A DNA stretch of 64,000 nt from Streptomyces sp. CG 926 (GCF_003148825.1 NZ_QGGZ01000004.1:186001-250000), one strand, 5' to 3'. Counted from the first letter of the stretch, positions 1 to 8,934 are shown. Notes: generated from the sequence alone by a model not told the origin. Program-made: numbers and translations.

Positions 1-1336
1 AATCCGGCGAGAGCCTGGGGTCGGTGGCGGCGCGCAGCCGTACCTCGACGTCCTCGTCCTCGCTGAAGCGCTCCACCAGGTCGGCCGTCGAGTCCGGGTC
101 GTCCAGGGCCAGTTGCCGCAGCCGCGGATGCGGGTCGTCGGCGTACCGGAGCAGGTCGCGCCGCGGGAAGTTCGGGTGCCCGTAAGGCCGGTCGGGGGTG
201 GAGTAGCTTCCGTTCCACCACTGCCACACCGCCAGCAGCAGCTCCGCCGGGGCGTCGTCGCACCGCTCGGCGAGGAAGAGCCGTACGACCCGGTCCTCGT
301 CCCGGGCCAGCCGTGCCACGACGTCCGGCGGCAGTCGCCGGGCCGTCGCGACGCTGCTGCGCAGCAGGAGGTGCGCGGATGCCGCGAGTCGGCGCATGGC
401 TTCCTCGTCCTCGTGCAGTGCCTCCACCCACGCGACCGTCCGTCGGCTCGTCCGAGGATCGATGCCCCCCGGTACGGTGGCCCGCCGCTCCTCCGTCAGC
501 TCGGGGCGCGTGGACACGGCGAGTCGTACGTCGTGGTGGGGGTCGGCGGCGAGTACGTCGACCAGGTCGGGCCCCAGGTAGGGGTTGCCGGCCAGGATCC
601 GACGCAGCCACGGGTCCGGGTCCGCACAGAGCCGCAGGGCGAGGTCCGGATCCAGCCGGTGGCTCCCGACGAGGTGGCGGTTCCCGGACGCGGCATCGAA
701 GAACTCGGCCGTGAGCGGTACCTCCTCGTGCCGGGCGAGCGTGACGGCGGTCCGCACGGCGGGGGCGGGGTCGGCCGCCGCCCGGGCCCGGGCCGCGTCG
801 CCGAGGTCACGCCATCCGGCCTCGAACGCCGCGGCCCGCACCTTCGGGAGCGGGTCCGCCGACAGGGCGAGGCGCAGCGGGAGCGGCAGGGTCGCCATCC
901 GGGCCAGTTCCTCCCGGACCGGGCCGAAGGGGTCCGCGGCCAGCGTCTCGTACGCCTCCCGCGTCAGCCCGCGCCCGGACAGGGCCGCGACCTCCAGGAA
1001 CAGTTGGCGGCGGGCACCACCGGTTTCGCCGAGCACCAGCCGCGACCACTGGGCGGCACAGAGCCCGAGGGACGCGGGTGCCTCGGCGAGCCGACCGCGC
1101 ACCCGCCGGTCGGGGTGGTCGACCGCGGCGTCGACGACGGCCGGCGACAGCTCGCGCCGTGCCAGGAGGTACGGGGCCGCGTCCGGGTGATCGAGCAGCC
1201 GGATCCGGATGCGGTCCGGTGCGGCCGCGTTGAAGCTCAACCCCTGCGACCAGGACCGCCGAAGCCGCGGCGCGGCCTTCGGCCCCCAGTCCCGATCCAG
1301 CCATCGGTCGTCGAAGCCGTGTACGTCTGTACCCAT
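1..1336 (-). CDS. HEAT/LRV-type repeat protein, partial (C-terminus outside window)
   Basis: The reading frame starts at an ATG at 1336 and runs off the left edge, giving about 445 residues. The translation is a string of helical repeats of roughly 25-30 residues with recurring patterns such as LADDPDPWLRR, LAADPHHDVRLAVS and DDPHPRLRQLALD, which resemble variant leucine-rich or HEAT-like repeats. No catalytic motif or signal peptide is visible, so it is probably a cytosolic protein-binding scaffold. There is no convincing Shine-Dalgarno sequence before the ATG. It is divergent from nothing obvious and is preceded by the tRNA-Trp gene on the same strand. The large opposite-strand frame over it is a codon-bias shadow. 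Function is unknown. Confidence 0.72.
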   Translation of the reverse strand, partial: MGTDVHGFDDRWLDRDWGPKAAPRLRRSWSQGLSFNAAAPDRIRIRLLDHPDAAPYLLARRELSPAVVDAAVDHPDRRVRGRLAEAPASLGLCAAQWSRLVLGETGGARRQLFLEVAALSGRGLTREAYETLAADPFGPVREELARMATLPLPLRLALSADPLPKVRAAAFEAGWRDLGDAARARAAADPAPAVRTAVTLARHEEVPLTAEFFDAASGNRHLVGSHRLDPDLALRLCADPDPWLRRILAGNPYLGPDLVDVLAADPHHDVRLAVSTRPELTEERRATVPGGIDPRTSRRTVAWVEALHEDEEAMRRLAASAHLLLRSSVATARRLPPDVVARLARDEDRVVRLFLAERCDDAPAELLLAVWQWWNGSYSTPDRPYGHPNFPRRDLLRYADDPHPRLRQLALDDPDSTADLVERFSEDEDVEVRLRAATDPRLSPD

Positions 1337-1449
1337 TCCGAGGACGGTAGACGAACTCGTCCCGTCCCGTCCGGAGCGGGGAAACAGCGACGCCCGGCCG
1401 GGAGATGCACTCTCCGCCGGGCGTCTCGACAGGCGTGCTGTCGCTGTCG

Positions 1450-1523
1450 CAGGGGCGGCAGGATTCGAACCTGCGGCCTTCGGTTTTGGAGACCGGCGCT
1501 CTGACCAGCTGAGCTACACCCCT
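1450..1523 (-). tRNA. tRNA-Trp (anticodon CCA)
   Basis: Read on the minus strand, the acceptor arms AGGGGTG and CGCCCCT pair (one G-T pair) with discriminator G. The D-loop region GTAGCTCAGCTGGTCAGAGC, the anticodon loop CTCCAAA and the T-arm GGTTCGAATCC are all present. The anticodon is CCA, so it reads UGG. The outermost anticodon-stem pair is a C-A mismatch. CCA is not encoded. Confidence 0.95.
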
Positions 1524-1727
1524 TCGGTGGGACCAACCATGACACGAACGCGCGCGGAGATCCAATCAATTCATGGCTCGACCGGGTGAGAGTTCCGCAC
1601 CGGTCGACCCCGAGATCGCCGTCGTCGCCCCTCACCGACGGGACGGCCCCCTGCCTGTCCGGGGTGGCGGAACCTCGGGGCGCGGAGGATCGTGGGTGAG
1701 GGGACCCGTGGAGCGGGAGGTTCCGTC

Positions 1728-2228
1728 ATGCCCCGAAGCCGACGAGCGGGGCGCCTGCGGGGCTCGCTCCTGGCGCTCGCGCTCCTCGCACCCGGCCTGC
1801 TGGGCGTGGCCCCGGGCGGTTCGGGCGAGACGATCTCGCTGGCCGGGAGCGAGCCCGGCCTCCGGCTCGACGTCACGTTGACGCAGGTGGTGGACCCGGC
1901 CGACCCCGCAGGCCAGGAGCCCCCCGGGAGTGACCGGCTCGTCGCGACGCGCTTCCGGCTGGAGAACACCGGCACCGCCGTGTACCAGGACTCCCCCGCA
2001 CCGGCCGCGCACCTGCTGGACACCACCGGCCACCGGTTCACCGGCGACGACGCCCCCACCACCGCGGGCCCGGCCTTCCCCGAGACCGTCACGCTCGATC
2101 CCGGCGCCACGGCGGAGGGTTTCATCACCTTCCGGCTGCCGCGGGACACCGACCCGGCCGCGGTCCAGTTCGCCCTCGACGCCGGCCTCGCCGACGACGT
2201 CGGCCACTGGAGCCTGCCGCTGCCTTAG
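1728..2228 (+). CDS. Secreted protein, DUF4352-like immunoglobulin-fold domain
   Basis: The protein has 166 residues from the ATG at 1728, which follows a GGGAGG eight bases upstream; an in-frame ATG 36 bases earlier lacks this signal. A basic N-terminus and a hydrophobic segment (residues about 13-28) form a signal peptide without a lipobox Cys. The rest, with patterns such as RLVATRFRLENTGT and TVTLDPGATAEGFITFRLP, looks like the telokin-type DUF4352 domain found in many Gram-positive secreted proteins, whose role is not established. It ends 25 bp from the convergent M23 peptidase gene. Confidence 0.7.
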   Translation: MPRSRRAGRLRGSLLALALLAPGLLGVAPGGSGETISLAGSEPGLRLDVTLTQVVDPADPAGQEPPGSDRLVATRFRLENTGTAVYQDSPAPAAHLLDTTGHRFTGDDAPTTAGPAFPETVTLDPGATAEGFITFRLPRDTDPAAVQFALDAGLADDVGHWSLPLP

Positions 2229-2252
2229 CCGAGGTCTTCGCCCGCTACGTGC

Positions 2253-3659
2253 TCACGAACCGGGGAAGGTGACGACGGACAGGGCGAGGGGCAGCTCATC
2301 GGTGCGGGACTGGGCCTCGGGCAGCCTGCCTTGCAGGAAGGTGCCGCTCAGGTAGTCGTCGGTGAGCACCCAGGCCGAGTAGGGGATCTGGCCCTGGTAG
2401 GTGAAGCGGTCGATGACATAGGGGACGGCGTCGGCCTCCAGCACCGACGGATCATTCATCAGCTGGAAGTGCAGGTGAGGGGCGTTGGAGTTGCCGGTGT
2501 TGCCCAGTTCCGCGATCTTCTGGCCCTTCTTGACCTTGTCCCCCGGCTTGACCAGCAGACTGCCCTTGATCAGATGCGCGTACATCGCCCAGACGCCGCC
2601 GCCGAGGTCCTGGATGACGTGGTTGCCGTCCACGTTCTTGACGGTGATCTTCGGGCCGAGGACAGGGTCGTTGGCGGGCAGGATGCCGGGGGTGCCTGCC
2701 TCGACCGAGTCGAGCGTCGAGCTCACGGTGCCGTCGGCAACCGCGTACACCGCCTCGCCGTAGTCGGCGTAACTCTCGTTCTTCGTCTTGTCACCGCTGT
2801 AGAGCGTGCCCTCGTCGGTGAGTTTCATCCAGTCGATGGCGAAGCGCTGGAAGTTGGCCAGCTTGCCGTTCACCGAGTTGAGCGAGGGGCGGTGTGGCCC
2901 GCCGGTGCCGCAGCAGCCGTTCACGGCGACCCAGTCGTCCCCCTTCAGCGGGGGTGCGATGACGCGCGGTGTGCCGGAGGAGATGTCGAACGGCGCGGCG
3001 AGGTAGCTGATCGGGCTCGGCTCGGTGGCCGGGGGCACGGCCTGCCCTGTGAGGAACAGCCGGTGCATGACCTCGGCGGGCGCCTGGTCCAGGGAGTCGA
3101 ATGTCAGGTCCACCATCAGGGCTCGGGACTGGCCGGGGGGCATGACGGTGTCGGTGGCGTTCGACGAGGGCAGCATCCGCAGCAGATTGCAGGCCCCGTA
3201 CTCGCAGTCGGGATCGACCAGCTGGCGGCTGGAGAGGGTGGCGACGACGGTGTCAGGTTGTCCGGCGTCGACCACCTGCACCTTGGTGAGCGTGGCCGGC
3301 AGCCGTGAGGCGTTGGTCAACTGCAGGTCGTAGGAGACGTGGTACTTCTGGTCCGTGCCCCGCCAGGGGAACGTCGGATCGCTGATCGGTGTAACGACCA
3401 CAGGGGTGAAGGCGTCCGGCACGCTCACGGCGGGCCGTGCACCGGCCGGCGCGGCCCGCTGACCAGGGTACGAGGACGCTCCTGCCGCAGAGGTACCCCC
3501 CGCGAGGAGCAGCACCGCGACCAGCGCCGCGGAGAGCGCCATCGGGCGCTTTCGCCGCCCTCCGGGGTGCGACCGCGTCCGTCGTCCTCGGCGCGTTTCT
3601 CGCGACGCCACCCGCTCGGTGATCCCGTTCGAGTCTGCACGGGAGCGTTGTATGTGCAT
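2253..3659 (-). CDS. Secreted or membrane-anchored M23 family metallopeptidase
   Basis: The chosen ATG at 3659 follows GAGGTGGAG, giving 468 residues; longer in-frame starts have no such signal. A basic stretch and a hydrophobic segment near residues 40-60 act as a signal peptide or anchor. A beta-rich domain of about 180 residues with a Cys pair (DCEYGAC) comes first. The C-terminal third is a LytM/M23 domain, with a His in the GGPHRP stretch, the FAIDW Asp, the lipoyl-like VKPGDKVKKGQ loop and the zinc motif PHLHFQL (HxH). Enzymes of this family cut glycyl or peptide cross-links in peptidoglycan. The non-M23 N-terminal domain may bind a substrate or another protein. Confidence 0.85.
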   Translation of the reverse strand: MHIQRSRADSNGITERVASRETRRGRRTRSHPGGRRKRPMALSAALVAVLLLAGGTSAAGASSYPGQRAAPAGARPAVSVPDAFTPVVVTPISDPTFPWRGTDQKYHVSYDLQLTNASRLPATLTKVQVVDAGQPDTVVATLSSRQLVDPDCEYGACNLLRMLPSSNATDTVMPPGQSRALMVDLTFDSLDQAPAEVMHRLFLTGQAVPPATEPSPISYLAAPFDISSGTPRVIAPPLKGDDWVAVNGCCGTGGPHRPSLNSVNGKLANFQRFAIDWMKLTDEGTLYSGDKTKNESYADYGEAVYAVADGTVSSTLDSVEAGTPGILPANDPVLGPKITVKNVDGNHVIQDLGGGVWAMYAHLIKGSLLVKPGDKVKKGQKIAELGNTGNSNAPHLHFQLMNDPSVLEADAVPYVIDRFTYQGQIPYSAWVLTDDYLSGTFLQGRLPEAQSRTDELPLALSVVTFPGS

Positions 3660-4015
3660 CACTCCACCTCGCATGGCCAGGCGTCCTGCTAGCTGGGGGC
3701 GGTTCCGCGCTGAACGTGCGGTTCGGTTCGAGCGGGCGTGAACATGCGGAGAGCCGCCCCGGAGAACGCTGACCGTGCGCAACGCCGACCTGCTTACGTG
3801 CCTGTCGAGCACGCGCACAGGACGAGATGGGCGTCCGGCTCCGCTGTCTTGCGGTTCGACGTAGGGAGCGGCGAGCCCCTGCGCATGGAGGACCGCCGCG
3901 CTTGTGAGGGCCTGATCGATTCCCTCAATCCTGACATGACTCCAATACGGGCGCCAACCGCATGATTACCATGCGGAAGGCTGCCGTACATGGCCCCGAA
4001 GGAGAACAGGCGCGC
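3660..4015. other. Intergenic stretch without a recognisable gene
   Basis: No reading frame here has convincing features. The only structure noted is a small inverted repeat, CCGCATG-5-CATGCGG, at 3958-3976, next to the end of the transposase relic. Confidence 0.4.
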
Positions 4016-4540
4016 TTACGCCCTTCGGTGCCCGCCGTGGAGGCAGTTCCGCGATCCGGGCGGCCGTTCTTCGAGGCCCAGGCCGTGTTCGAGTTCCCGG
4101 TAGTCGTGCTCGATGCGCCGGCGGCTCGTGGCCAACCGGACCGGTTCGGTGATCGGGGTGTCGGCCGGGAGGCCGGAGAGCCGGTGGCCGGTCGGACGTT
4201 CGGCGTTCTCCGGCCATTCGACCAGCAGCCGACAGGCGGGCAGGACCCCGTCCCACCAACCCAGCGTGGACGAGGCCGCGGCTTTGATCGGATGCTCGAC
4301 CGCCTTGCCGGCGGGGCCGGACGCGCACGGCGGCGAAGCGGGACTTCAACCGGCCCAGGGTTCCCTGCCGCCGACCGAGCACGGTGCAGCCCTGCGGCCC
4401 GAGACCGGCGGCCAGGGTCGCCACCGACGGTGCGGGGCGCCGATAGCGGGGCCGGGTCCCCGGCCGACCGGCCCTTGGGGGAAGCGCTTCGGGCGCTGCG
4501 TCGACTCCGCGGTCGGCGAGCCCGGCCCACTTCGCGTGCG
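4016..4540 (-). pseudogene. IS701-family transposase relic (C-terminal half, frameshifted)
   Basis: Three minus-strand frames together give the end of an IS701/DDE_5-type transposase. One frame reads QGCTVLGRRQGTLGRLKSRF, and another reads LVEWPENAERPTGHRLSGLP, then RRRIEHDYRELEHGLGLEE and RNCLHGGHRRA before a TAA at 4016-4018. The N-terminal half and the first catalytic Asp region are missing, and at least one frame change separates the pieces, so it cannot make a transposase. Its 5' side abuts the chitinase promoter. No terminal inverted repeats were found. The family call is from memory of typical Streptomyces IS701 ends. Confidence 0.7.
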
Positions 4541-4574
4541 TCCACGCCGGCCGGGACGAGTTTCGACCACCCCC

Positions 4575-4603
4575 TTGACCACTCTGGTCCAGACCAATAG
4601 TTT
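4575..4603 (+). promoter_or_regulatory. Chitinase promoter with DasR-like element (dre)
   Basis: TTGACC (4575-4580) and TAGTTT (4598-4603) are separated by 17 bp, a good sigma-70-type promoter. Between them sits the perfect palindrome TGGTCCAGACCA (4585-4596), close to the known DasR consensus ACTGGTCTAGACCACT, which represses GlcNAc and chitin genes in Streptomyces. A repressor bound here would block RNA polymerase. The site lies about 65 bp before the chitinase start codon. Confidence 0.75.
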
Positions 4604-4660
4604 CCGGCATGCACAGCGCACGCGCACACGCCCCGCTCCCCGCATCCGCAAAGGAAGCCC

Positions 4661-5989
4661 ATGCGCCGCAGCATGCTCGGCAGGCTGGCCGTCGCCGCCT
4701 GCTCCCTCTCCCTGCTGACCGCCTTCGCGCCCGCCGCCGCGGCGCAGGCCGACGGCGGCGGCCACGACCGTACGTACAAGAAGGTCGGCTACTTCACCCA
4801 ATGGGGCGTCTACGGACGGGACTTCCAGGTTCAGGACCTGGAGGCGAACGGCTCCGCCGACAAGCTCACCCACATCAACTACGCCTTCGGCAACATCAGT
4901 CCGCAAGGCCGGTGCTTCACGGGGAACGTGCCCGGCGAGGCCGACGCCTGGGCCGACTACGTACGGCCGCTCGACGCGGCGAACTCCGTCGACGGAGTGG
5001 CCGACACCGGCGAGCAGCCGCTCGCCGGCAACTTCAACCAGCTGCGCGAGCTCAAGGCCCGGCACCCCGGCCTGAAGGTGTTGATCTCGCTGGGCGGCTG
5101 GAGCTGGTCCACGCACTTCTCGGACGCCGCGCTCACGCCGGCCTCCCGCAAGGCCTTCGTCGAGTCCTGCATCGACCTCTACATCAAGGGCAATCTTCCG
5201 CAGGACGGCGCCCGAGGCGGCGCGGGTGCGGCCGCCGGCGTGTTCGACGGGATCGACCTCGACTGGGAGTGGCCCGGTTCCGCGGGTGACACCGACACGA
5301 AGTACCGACCCGAGGACAAGCAGAACTTCACCGCGCTCGTCAAGGAGTTCCGTACGCAGCTCGACGCGTACGCGCGGAGCCAGAAGCGGAAGGCCGGCTA
5401 CGAGCTCAGCGCCTTCGTCCCGACGGCCCCCGCCAAGATCGACGCGGGCTTCGACGTCCGCCGGATCATGCGCGACCTCGACTTCGTGACCCTCCAGGGC
5501 TACGACTTCCACGTCTCCGGCGAGCCGAGGACGGCCCAGCAGTCCGCGCTCCGGGCCCGGGGCGACTTCAGCGTCGACGGCACGGTGGACGCCTGGCTCC
5601 GGCGCGGCGCGCCCGCGAACAAGCTCGTGATGGGCATGCCCTTCTACGGCCAGGGCTGGACCGGCGTCAGCGGGGGCGGGGACGGCATGGGGCAGCCGGC
5701 CACCGGCCCGGCACCGGCCACCTGGGCCGCAGGGTACGAGGACTACAAGGCGCTGAAGAAGCTGGCCGACTCCGGCACGTACACGATCCATCGGGACCGG
5801 CGCCGTGGCCACGCCTGGCTCTTCGACGGCACCACCCTGTGGACGTACGACGACCCCCAGGTGTTGCGCGCCAAGACCGGGTACATCCGCGAGCACGGCC
5901 TCGGCGGTGCGATGTTCTGGTCACTCGACGCGGACACCGAGGACGGCGAGCTGATGACGGCCGTCGACCGGGGCCTGCGCGGCCACTGA
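4661..5989 (+). CDS. Secreted GH18 chitinase
   Basis: The 442-residue protein begins with a signal peptide (basic MRR, hydrophobic core, AAAAQA). The rest is a single glycoside hydrolase 18 barrel with the SLGGWSWS strand, the catalytic motif DGIDLDWEWPG (acid Glu near residue 203), the QGYDFH strand and the insertion-domain strand GMPFYGQGW. These enzymes hydrolyse beta-1,4-GlcNAc polymers using substrate-assisted catalysis. No separate carbohydrate-binding or fibronectin domain is present, unlike many Streptomyces chitinases. The promoter contains a DasR-like palindrome, so induction by chitin-derived sugars is expected. AAAGGAAG lies just before the ATG. A strong hairpin follows the stop codon. 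Confidence 0.93.
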   Translation: MRRSMLGRLAVAACSLSLLTAFAPAAAAQADGGGHDRTYKKVGYFTQWGVYGRDFQVQDLEANGSADKLTHINYAFGNISPQGRCFTGNVPGEADAWADYVRPLDAANSVDGVADTGEQPLAGNFNQLRELKARHPGLKVLISLGGWSWSTHFSDAALTPASRKAFVESCIDLYIKGNLPQDGARGGAGAAAGVFDGIDLDWEWPGSAGDTDTKYRPEDKQNFTALVKEFRTQLDAYARSQKRKAGYELSAFVPTAPAKIDAGFDVRRIMRDLDFVTLQGYDFHVSGEPRTAQQSALRARGDFSVDGTVDAWLRRGAPANKLVMGMPFYGQGWTGVSGGGDGMGQPATGPAPATWAAGYEDYKALKKLADSGTYTIHRDRRRGHAWLFDGTTLWTYDDPQVLRAKTGYIREHGLGGAMFWSLDADTEDGELMTAVDRGLRGH

Positions 5990-6023
5990 CCCGGACAGCG
6001 CCCGAGCCGCACCGCCCCTGACC

Positions 6024-6065
6024 GGCGCCGCCGGGCCGCGGAAACGCATCCGGCCCGGCGGCGCC
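6024..6065 (+). terminator. GC-rich hairpin terminator after the chitinase gene
   Basis: A perfect 15-bp stem (6024-6038 paired with 6051-6065) with a 12-nt loop lies 35 bp after the chitinase stop. It has no T-tract, as is common for Streptomyces terminators. It separates the chitinase from the serpin gene. Confidence 0.75.
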
Positions 6066-6084
6066 CACCACTTACGCTCCCCGC

Positions 6085-7317
6085 ATGGAGAACGAAACGG
6101 TACGGGCGGTCAACCGCCTCACGACACGCTGGGCCGCGCAGGCCCCCGCACCGGACTCGGGGACGGTCTTCGCCGCCTCCGGAATCTGGCCGCTGCTCGC
6201 CCTGCTCGCCGACGGCGCGGGCGGTCCGGCCCGCACCGAACTGGAGGAGGCACTGGGCATACCCGCCGAGGCCGCGGCCGAAGCGGCACGGGAACTGCTG
6301 GCCGCGTTGGCCGACGTACGGGGCCTGCAGGCGGCGACGGGTCTGTGGGCCAGGGCCGAAGTCCCCCTGGAGGAGGTCTGGTCGGCGAAGCTGCCGGCGG
6401 GCGCCCGGGGCGCGCTGAGCGGTGAGCCGCTCGCCGACGCGAAGGTGCTGGACGCGTGGGCGGCGGAGCGGACCGGCGGACTGATCGAGCACGTGCCGGT
6501 TTCCTGGTCCGAGGACACCCGTCTGGTCCTGGCCTCGGCGCTCGCGCTCCGCGTGCGATGGACCGAGCCCTTCCAGGAGGCGCCGGTCGCGATGACCGAA
6601 GGCCCGTGGGCGCGGCGGATCCTGCGGCGGCTGTCCCGCACCACCCGTTCGCCGGACGAGGTCCGGGTGGCGCACGGGCCGGCCGGAGCCGTGACCGTCC
6701 TGGAGGTGGCCGGCACCGAGGACGTGGACGTGCACCTGCTGCTCGGCGAGCCGCAGACGCCCTCCCGCTCGGTGCTGGAGACCGGGCTCGCCGCCGTCAC
6801 CGGCGCCGCCCCGTCGCAGCCCGGCAGCGAACTCCCCGACGGAACCCCGGGCCCCGGGCTGACCACCCGCACCGTGGATTCGCCCTTCCCGGTGGACCTG
6901 CTGCAGGTCCGTACCGTGGCCTTCTCCCTCTTCTCCGAACACGACCTGCTCGACCACGCCCCGCTGTTCGGGCTGGACACCGCCCGCGACGAGGACTTCG
7001 CGCACTTCCCCGGCATCAGCTCCGAGCCGCTCGCCGTCGGTTCGGGCCGGCAGTCCGCGATGGCCCGGTTCCATGCGACGGGTTTCGAGGCCGCGGCCGT
7101 CACCGCCGTCGCGGCACGGCCGGGCGCAGGGGCGCCGCCCCGCGTACGGCACCGGGTCCGCCGGGCGGAGGTCCGCTTCGACCGGCCGTTCGGGTTCCTG
7201 GCCGTCCATCGGGACACGCGGCTGGTCCTCGCCGCGGGCTGGGTCACCGATCCGGAGACGGCGGTCGAGGCGGGCCGGTCGACCGGTGCGAGGCGGCCAA
7301 CGCCGCCGTCTCGGTGA
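6085..7317 (+). CDS. Serpin-family serine protease inhibitor
   Basis: The 410-residue product matches the serpin fold in length and order. It has an N-terminal FAASGIWPLLALLADGAGG helix region, the reactive-loop hinge GFEAAAVTAVAA (residues about 333-344) and the C-terminal signature FDRPFGFLAVHR (about 365-376) ending near AAGWVTDP. Serpins trap serine or cysteine proteases by inserting the cleaved loop. No signal peptide is seen, so it is likely cytosolic. The stretch between hinge and signature is Pro/Arg-rich, and the P1 residue cannot be fixed by eye. Its 3' end overlaps the convergent kdgK by 74 bp. A poor Shine-Dalgarno precedes the ATG. Confidence 0.88.
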   Translation: MENETVRAVNRLTTRWAAQAPAPDSGTVFAASGIWPLLALLADGAGGPARTELEEALGIPAEAAAEAARELLAALADVRGLQAATGLWARAEVPLEEVWSAKLPAGARGALSGEPLADAKVLDAWAAERTGGLIEHVPVSWSEDTRLVLASALALRVRWTEPFQEAPVAMTEGPWARRILRRLSRTTRSPDEVRVAHGPAGAVTVLEVAGTEDVDVHLLLGEPQTPSRSVLETGLAAVTGAAPSQPGSELPDGTPGPGLTTRTVDSPFPVDLLQVRTVAFSLFSEHDLLDHAPLFGLDTARDEDFAHFPGISSEPLAVGSGRQSAMARFHATGFEAAAVTAVAARPGAGAPPRVRHRVRRAEVRFDRPFGFLAVHRDTRLVLAAGWVTDPETAVEAGRSTGARRPTPPSR

Positions 7318-8248
7318 ACTCGGGGACGCGCCCGGTGCCGCCGCGGCCCGAGACCGAGAGGGAGGCGGCGGCCATGCCGTACGCCACGGCGTCCGCTAGG
7401 CAGTCGCCGAGGACGAGCCGGGCGGTGGTCGTGCCGGTGAAGCAGTCGCCCGCGCCGGTCGCGTCCACCGGCTCGGGGTTGACGGGCACGGGGTGGTACT
7501 CCGCCCGCGTGCCGTCGTCCAGCAACAGCCGGTCGGCGCCCGCGGTGACCGCGACCGTACGGGCGCCGAGCGCGCGGCAGCGCTCTGCGGCGGTGCGCGG
7601 GTCGGCGGTGTCGAGCAGGGCCGACGCGTCGGCCGGGCAGGAGGTCTTGAGCAGCCCGGTCAGCGGCGCGATCCGGGCCAGCAGCTCGCGGGCCTCGGCC
7701 GGGCCGGTCAGCCGGGACCGGAAGTTGGGGTCGTAGGTCAGGTGCCCGCCCGCCCCGTGCACGAGGCGGGCCGCGGCCAGTACGGCGGCGCGGCTGCTCG
7801 GCGACAGGGCGCCGGTGACGCCGCTGGTGACGAGGGCTCCGCAGCGGGTCAGCAGCGTGCGCCAGGACGCGATGTGGTGGGGCGCGAGGGTGGAACCGGC
7901 GCTGCGGGTGCGCCAGTAGACGAACCGGCGGTCGCCGTCGGTGTCGGCGGACAGCAGGTAGGCGCCGTTGGGGCGCGGGGCGCGGCGGACATGGGAGACG
8001 TCCACCCCGAGTTCGGCGGCCCGGCGGAGCAGCGGGACGGCGAGTTCGTCGTCGCCGACCACGGCGAGCAGGGCGGTGCGGGCGCCGGCCGCCGCCGCGG
8101 CGGCCGCCGCGTTGAGGGCGTCCCCGGAGTAGGAGATACGGGCCCGCGTGCCGTCGGCGGCCTCGCGCAGGACGGTGTCCGCGTGGATCTCGACCAGGAC
8201 CTCGCCGAGTACGAGGACGTCGTAGCGCGGGGCGCCGGAGCCGGGCAC
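7244..8248 (-). CDS. kdgK: 2-dehydro-3-deoxygluconokinase (PfkB family)
   Basis: This is a 334-residue PfkB-type sugar kinase, with the N-terminal VLVLGEVLVEI strand, the SGDALNAAAAAAAAG substrate loop, and the C-terminal PVDATGAGDCFTGT motif with the catalytic Asp and anion hole. It should phosphorylate 2-keto-3-deoxygluconate to KDPG. The start chosen is the GTG at 8248, two bases from the stop of the upstream aldolase gene, indicating translational coupling. The pair supplies the last two steps of hexuronate or Entner-Doudoroff-type sugar-acid breakdown. The 3' end runs into the serpin gene on the other strand. Confidence 0.88.
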   Translation of the reverse strand: MPGSGAPRYDVLVLGEVLVEIHADTVLREAADGTRARISYSGDALNAAAAAAAAGARTALLAVVGDDELAVPLLRRAAELGVDVSHVRRAPRPNGAYLLSADTDGDRRFVYWRTRSAGSTLAPHHIASWRTLLTRCGALVTSGVTGALSPSSRAAVLAAARLVHGAGGHLTYDPNFRSRLTGPAEARELLARIAPLTGLLKTSCPADASALLDTADPRTAAERCRALGARTVAVTAGADRLLLDDGTRAEYHPVPVNPEPVDATGAGDCFTGTTTARLVLGDCLADAVAYGMAAASLSVSGRGGTGRVPEFTETAALAASHRSTGPPRPPSPDR

Positions 8249-8249
8249 G

Positions 8250-8903
8250 TCAGCGCCCCGCGTCGGCGTCGCGGGGCAGGCGGCACGGTGTGGCCGCTCC
8301 GGCGAACACGGCGGCCAGTTCGTCCGGATCGGTCGGCAGTCCGGCGCCGACCCCGACGGCCGTGGCGCCGGCCGCGAGCCAGTCGGGGACCTCGGCGGGC
8401 CGGATGCCGCCGGTCGGGACGAGCACCGCACCGGGCAGGACGGCCCTGAGCGAGCGGACGAAGCCGGGACCGCCCACATGCGCCGGGAAGACCTTGGCGG
8501 CTCCGGCGGCCCGGACGGCGGCGGCGATCTCGCCGGGGGTGAACCCGCCCTCGATGAAGACGGCTTCGCGGCGTACGGCCACGGCGCGGACCTCGGGGGC
8601 CGGGTAGGGGGAGATCAGGAAGGCGGCACCCGCGTCCAAGGCGGTCTGCGCGTGCGCGGTGGTGGTGACCGTGCCGACGCCGATGAGCGCCGGGTGGCCG
8701 TGGACGTCGCTCAGCGAGGCGGTACGGGAGACGGCCCCGGCCCAGCCCGGGGTGGAGGTGGTGAGCTCGACCGCGCGGCAGCCGGCGGCGAGCAGGGCGG
8801 TGGTGCGGCGGACCGCCTCGTCGGCGTCGGCCTCGCGCAGTACGGGCAGTACGCGCTGGGCGGCCAGCACCGCGTACAGACGATCGGACAGGTGATCGGG
8901 CAA
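8250..8903 (-). CDS. eda: KDPG/KHG aldolase
   Basis: The 217-residue class I aldolase has Glu46 in AVELTTSTPG, the phosphate-binding PTGGI loop and the Schiff-base Lys137 in AAKVFPAH. It cleaves 2-keto-3-deoxy-6-phosphogluconate to pyruvate and glyceraldehyde-3-phosphate. The start is a TTG at 8903, preceded at eight bases by GGGGAGGG; longer frames extend through the operator region and are unlikely. It is the first gene of an operon with kdgK and is divergent from the iclR-type regulator, whose probable operator lies 32 bp upstream. Confidence 0.9.
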   Translation of the reverse strand: MPDHLSDRLYAVLAAQRVLPVLREADADEAVRRTTALLAAGCRAVELTTSTPGWAGAVSRTASLSDVHGHPALIGVGTVTTTAHAQTALDAGAAFLISPYPAPEVRAVAVRREAVFIEGGFTPGEIAAAVRAAGAAKVFPAHVGGPGFVRSLRAVLPGAVLVPTGGIRPAEVPDWLAAGATAVGVGAGLPTDPDELAAVFAGAATPCRLPRDADAGR

Positions 8904-8934
8904 TGGAGAACCCTCCCCTTGGCTCCACACGCTT

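Noticed and set aside
113..1504. 463-codon plus-strand frame over the repeat-protein gene
   Set aside because: It is antisense to a frame with regular helical repeats and it runs through the tRNA; the composition is the Arg/Pro/Gly-rich type produced by shadow frames.
3738..3965. 75-codon ORF before the transposase relic
   Set aside because: No ribosome site, no family features and Arg-rich shadow-like composition.
4346..5896. 516-codon minus-strand frame over the chitinase
   Set aside because: The chitinase on the plus strand has full GH18 motifs; the other frame is low-complexity.
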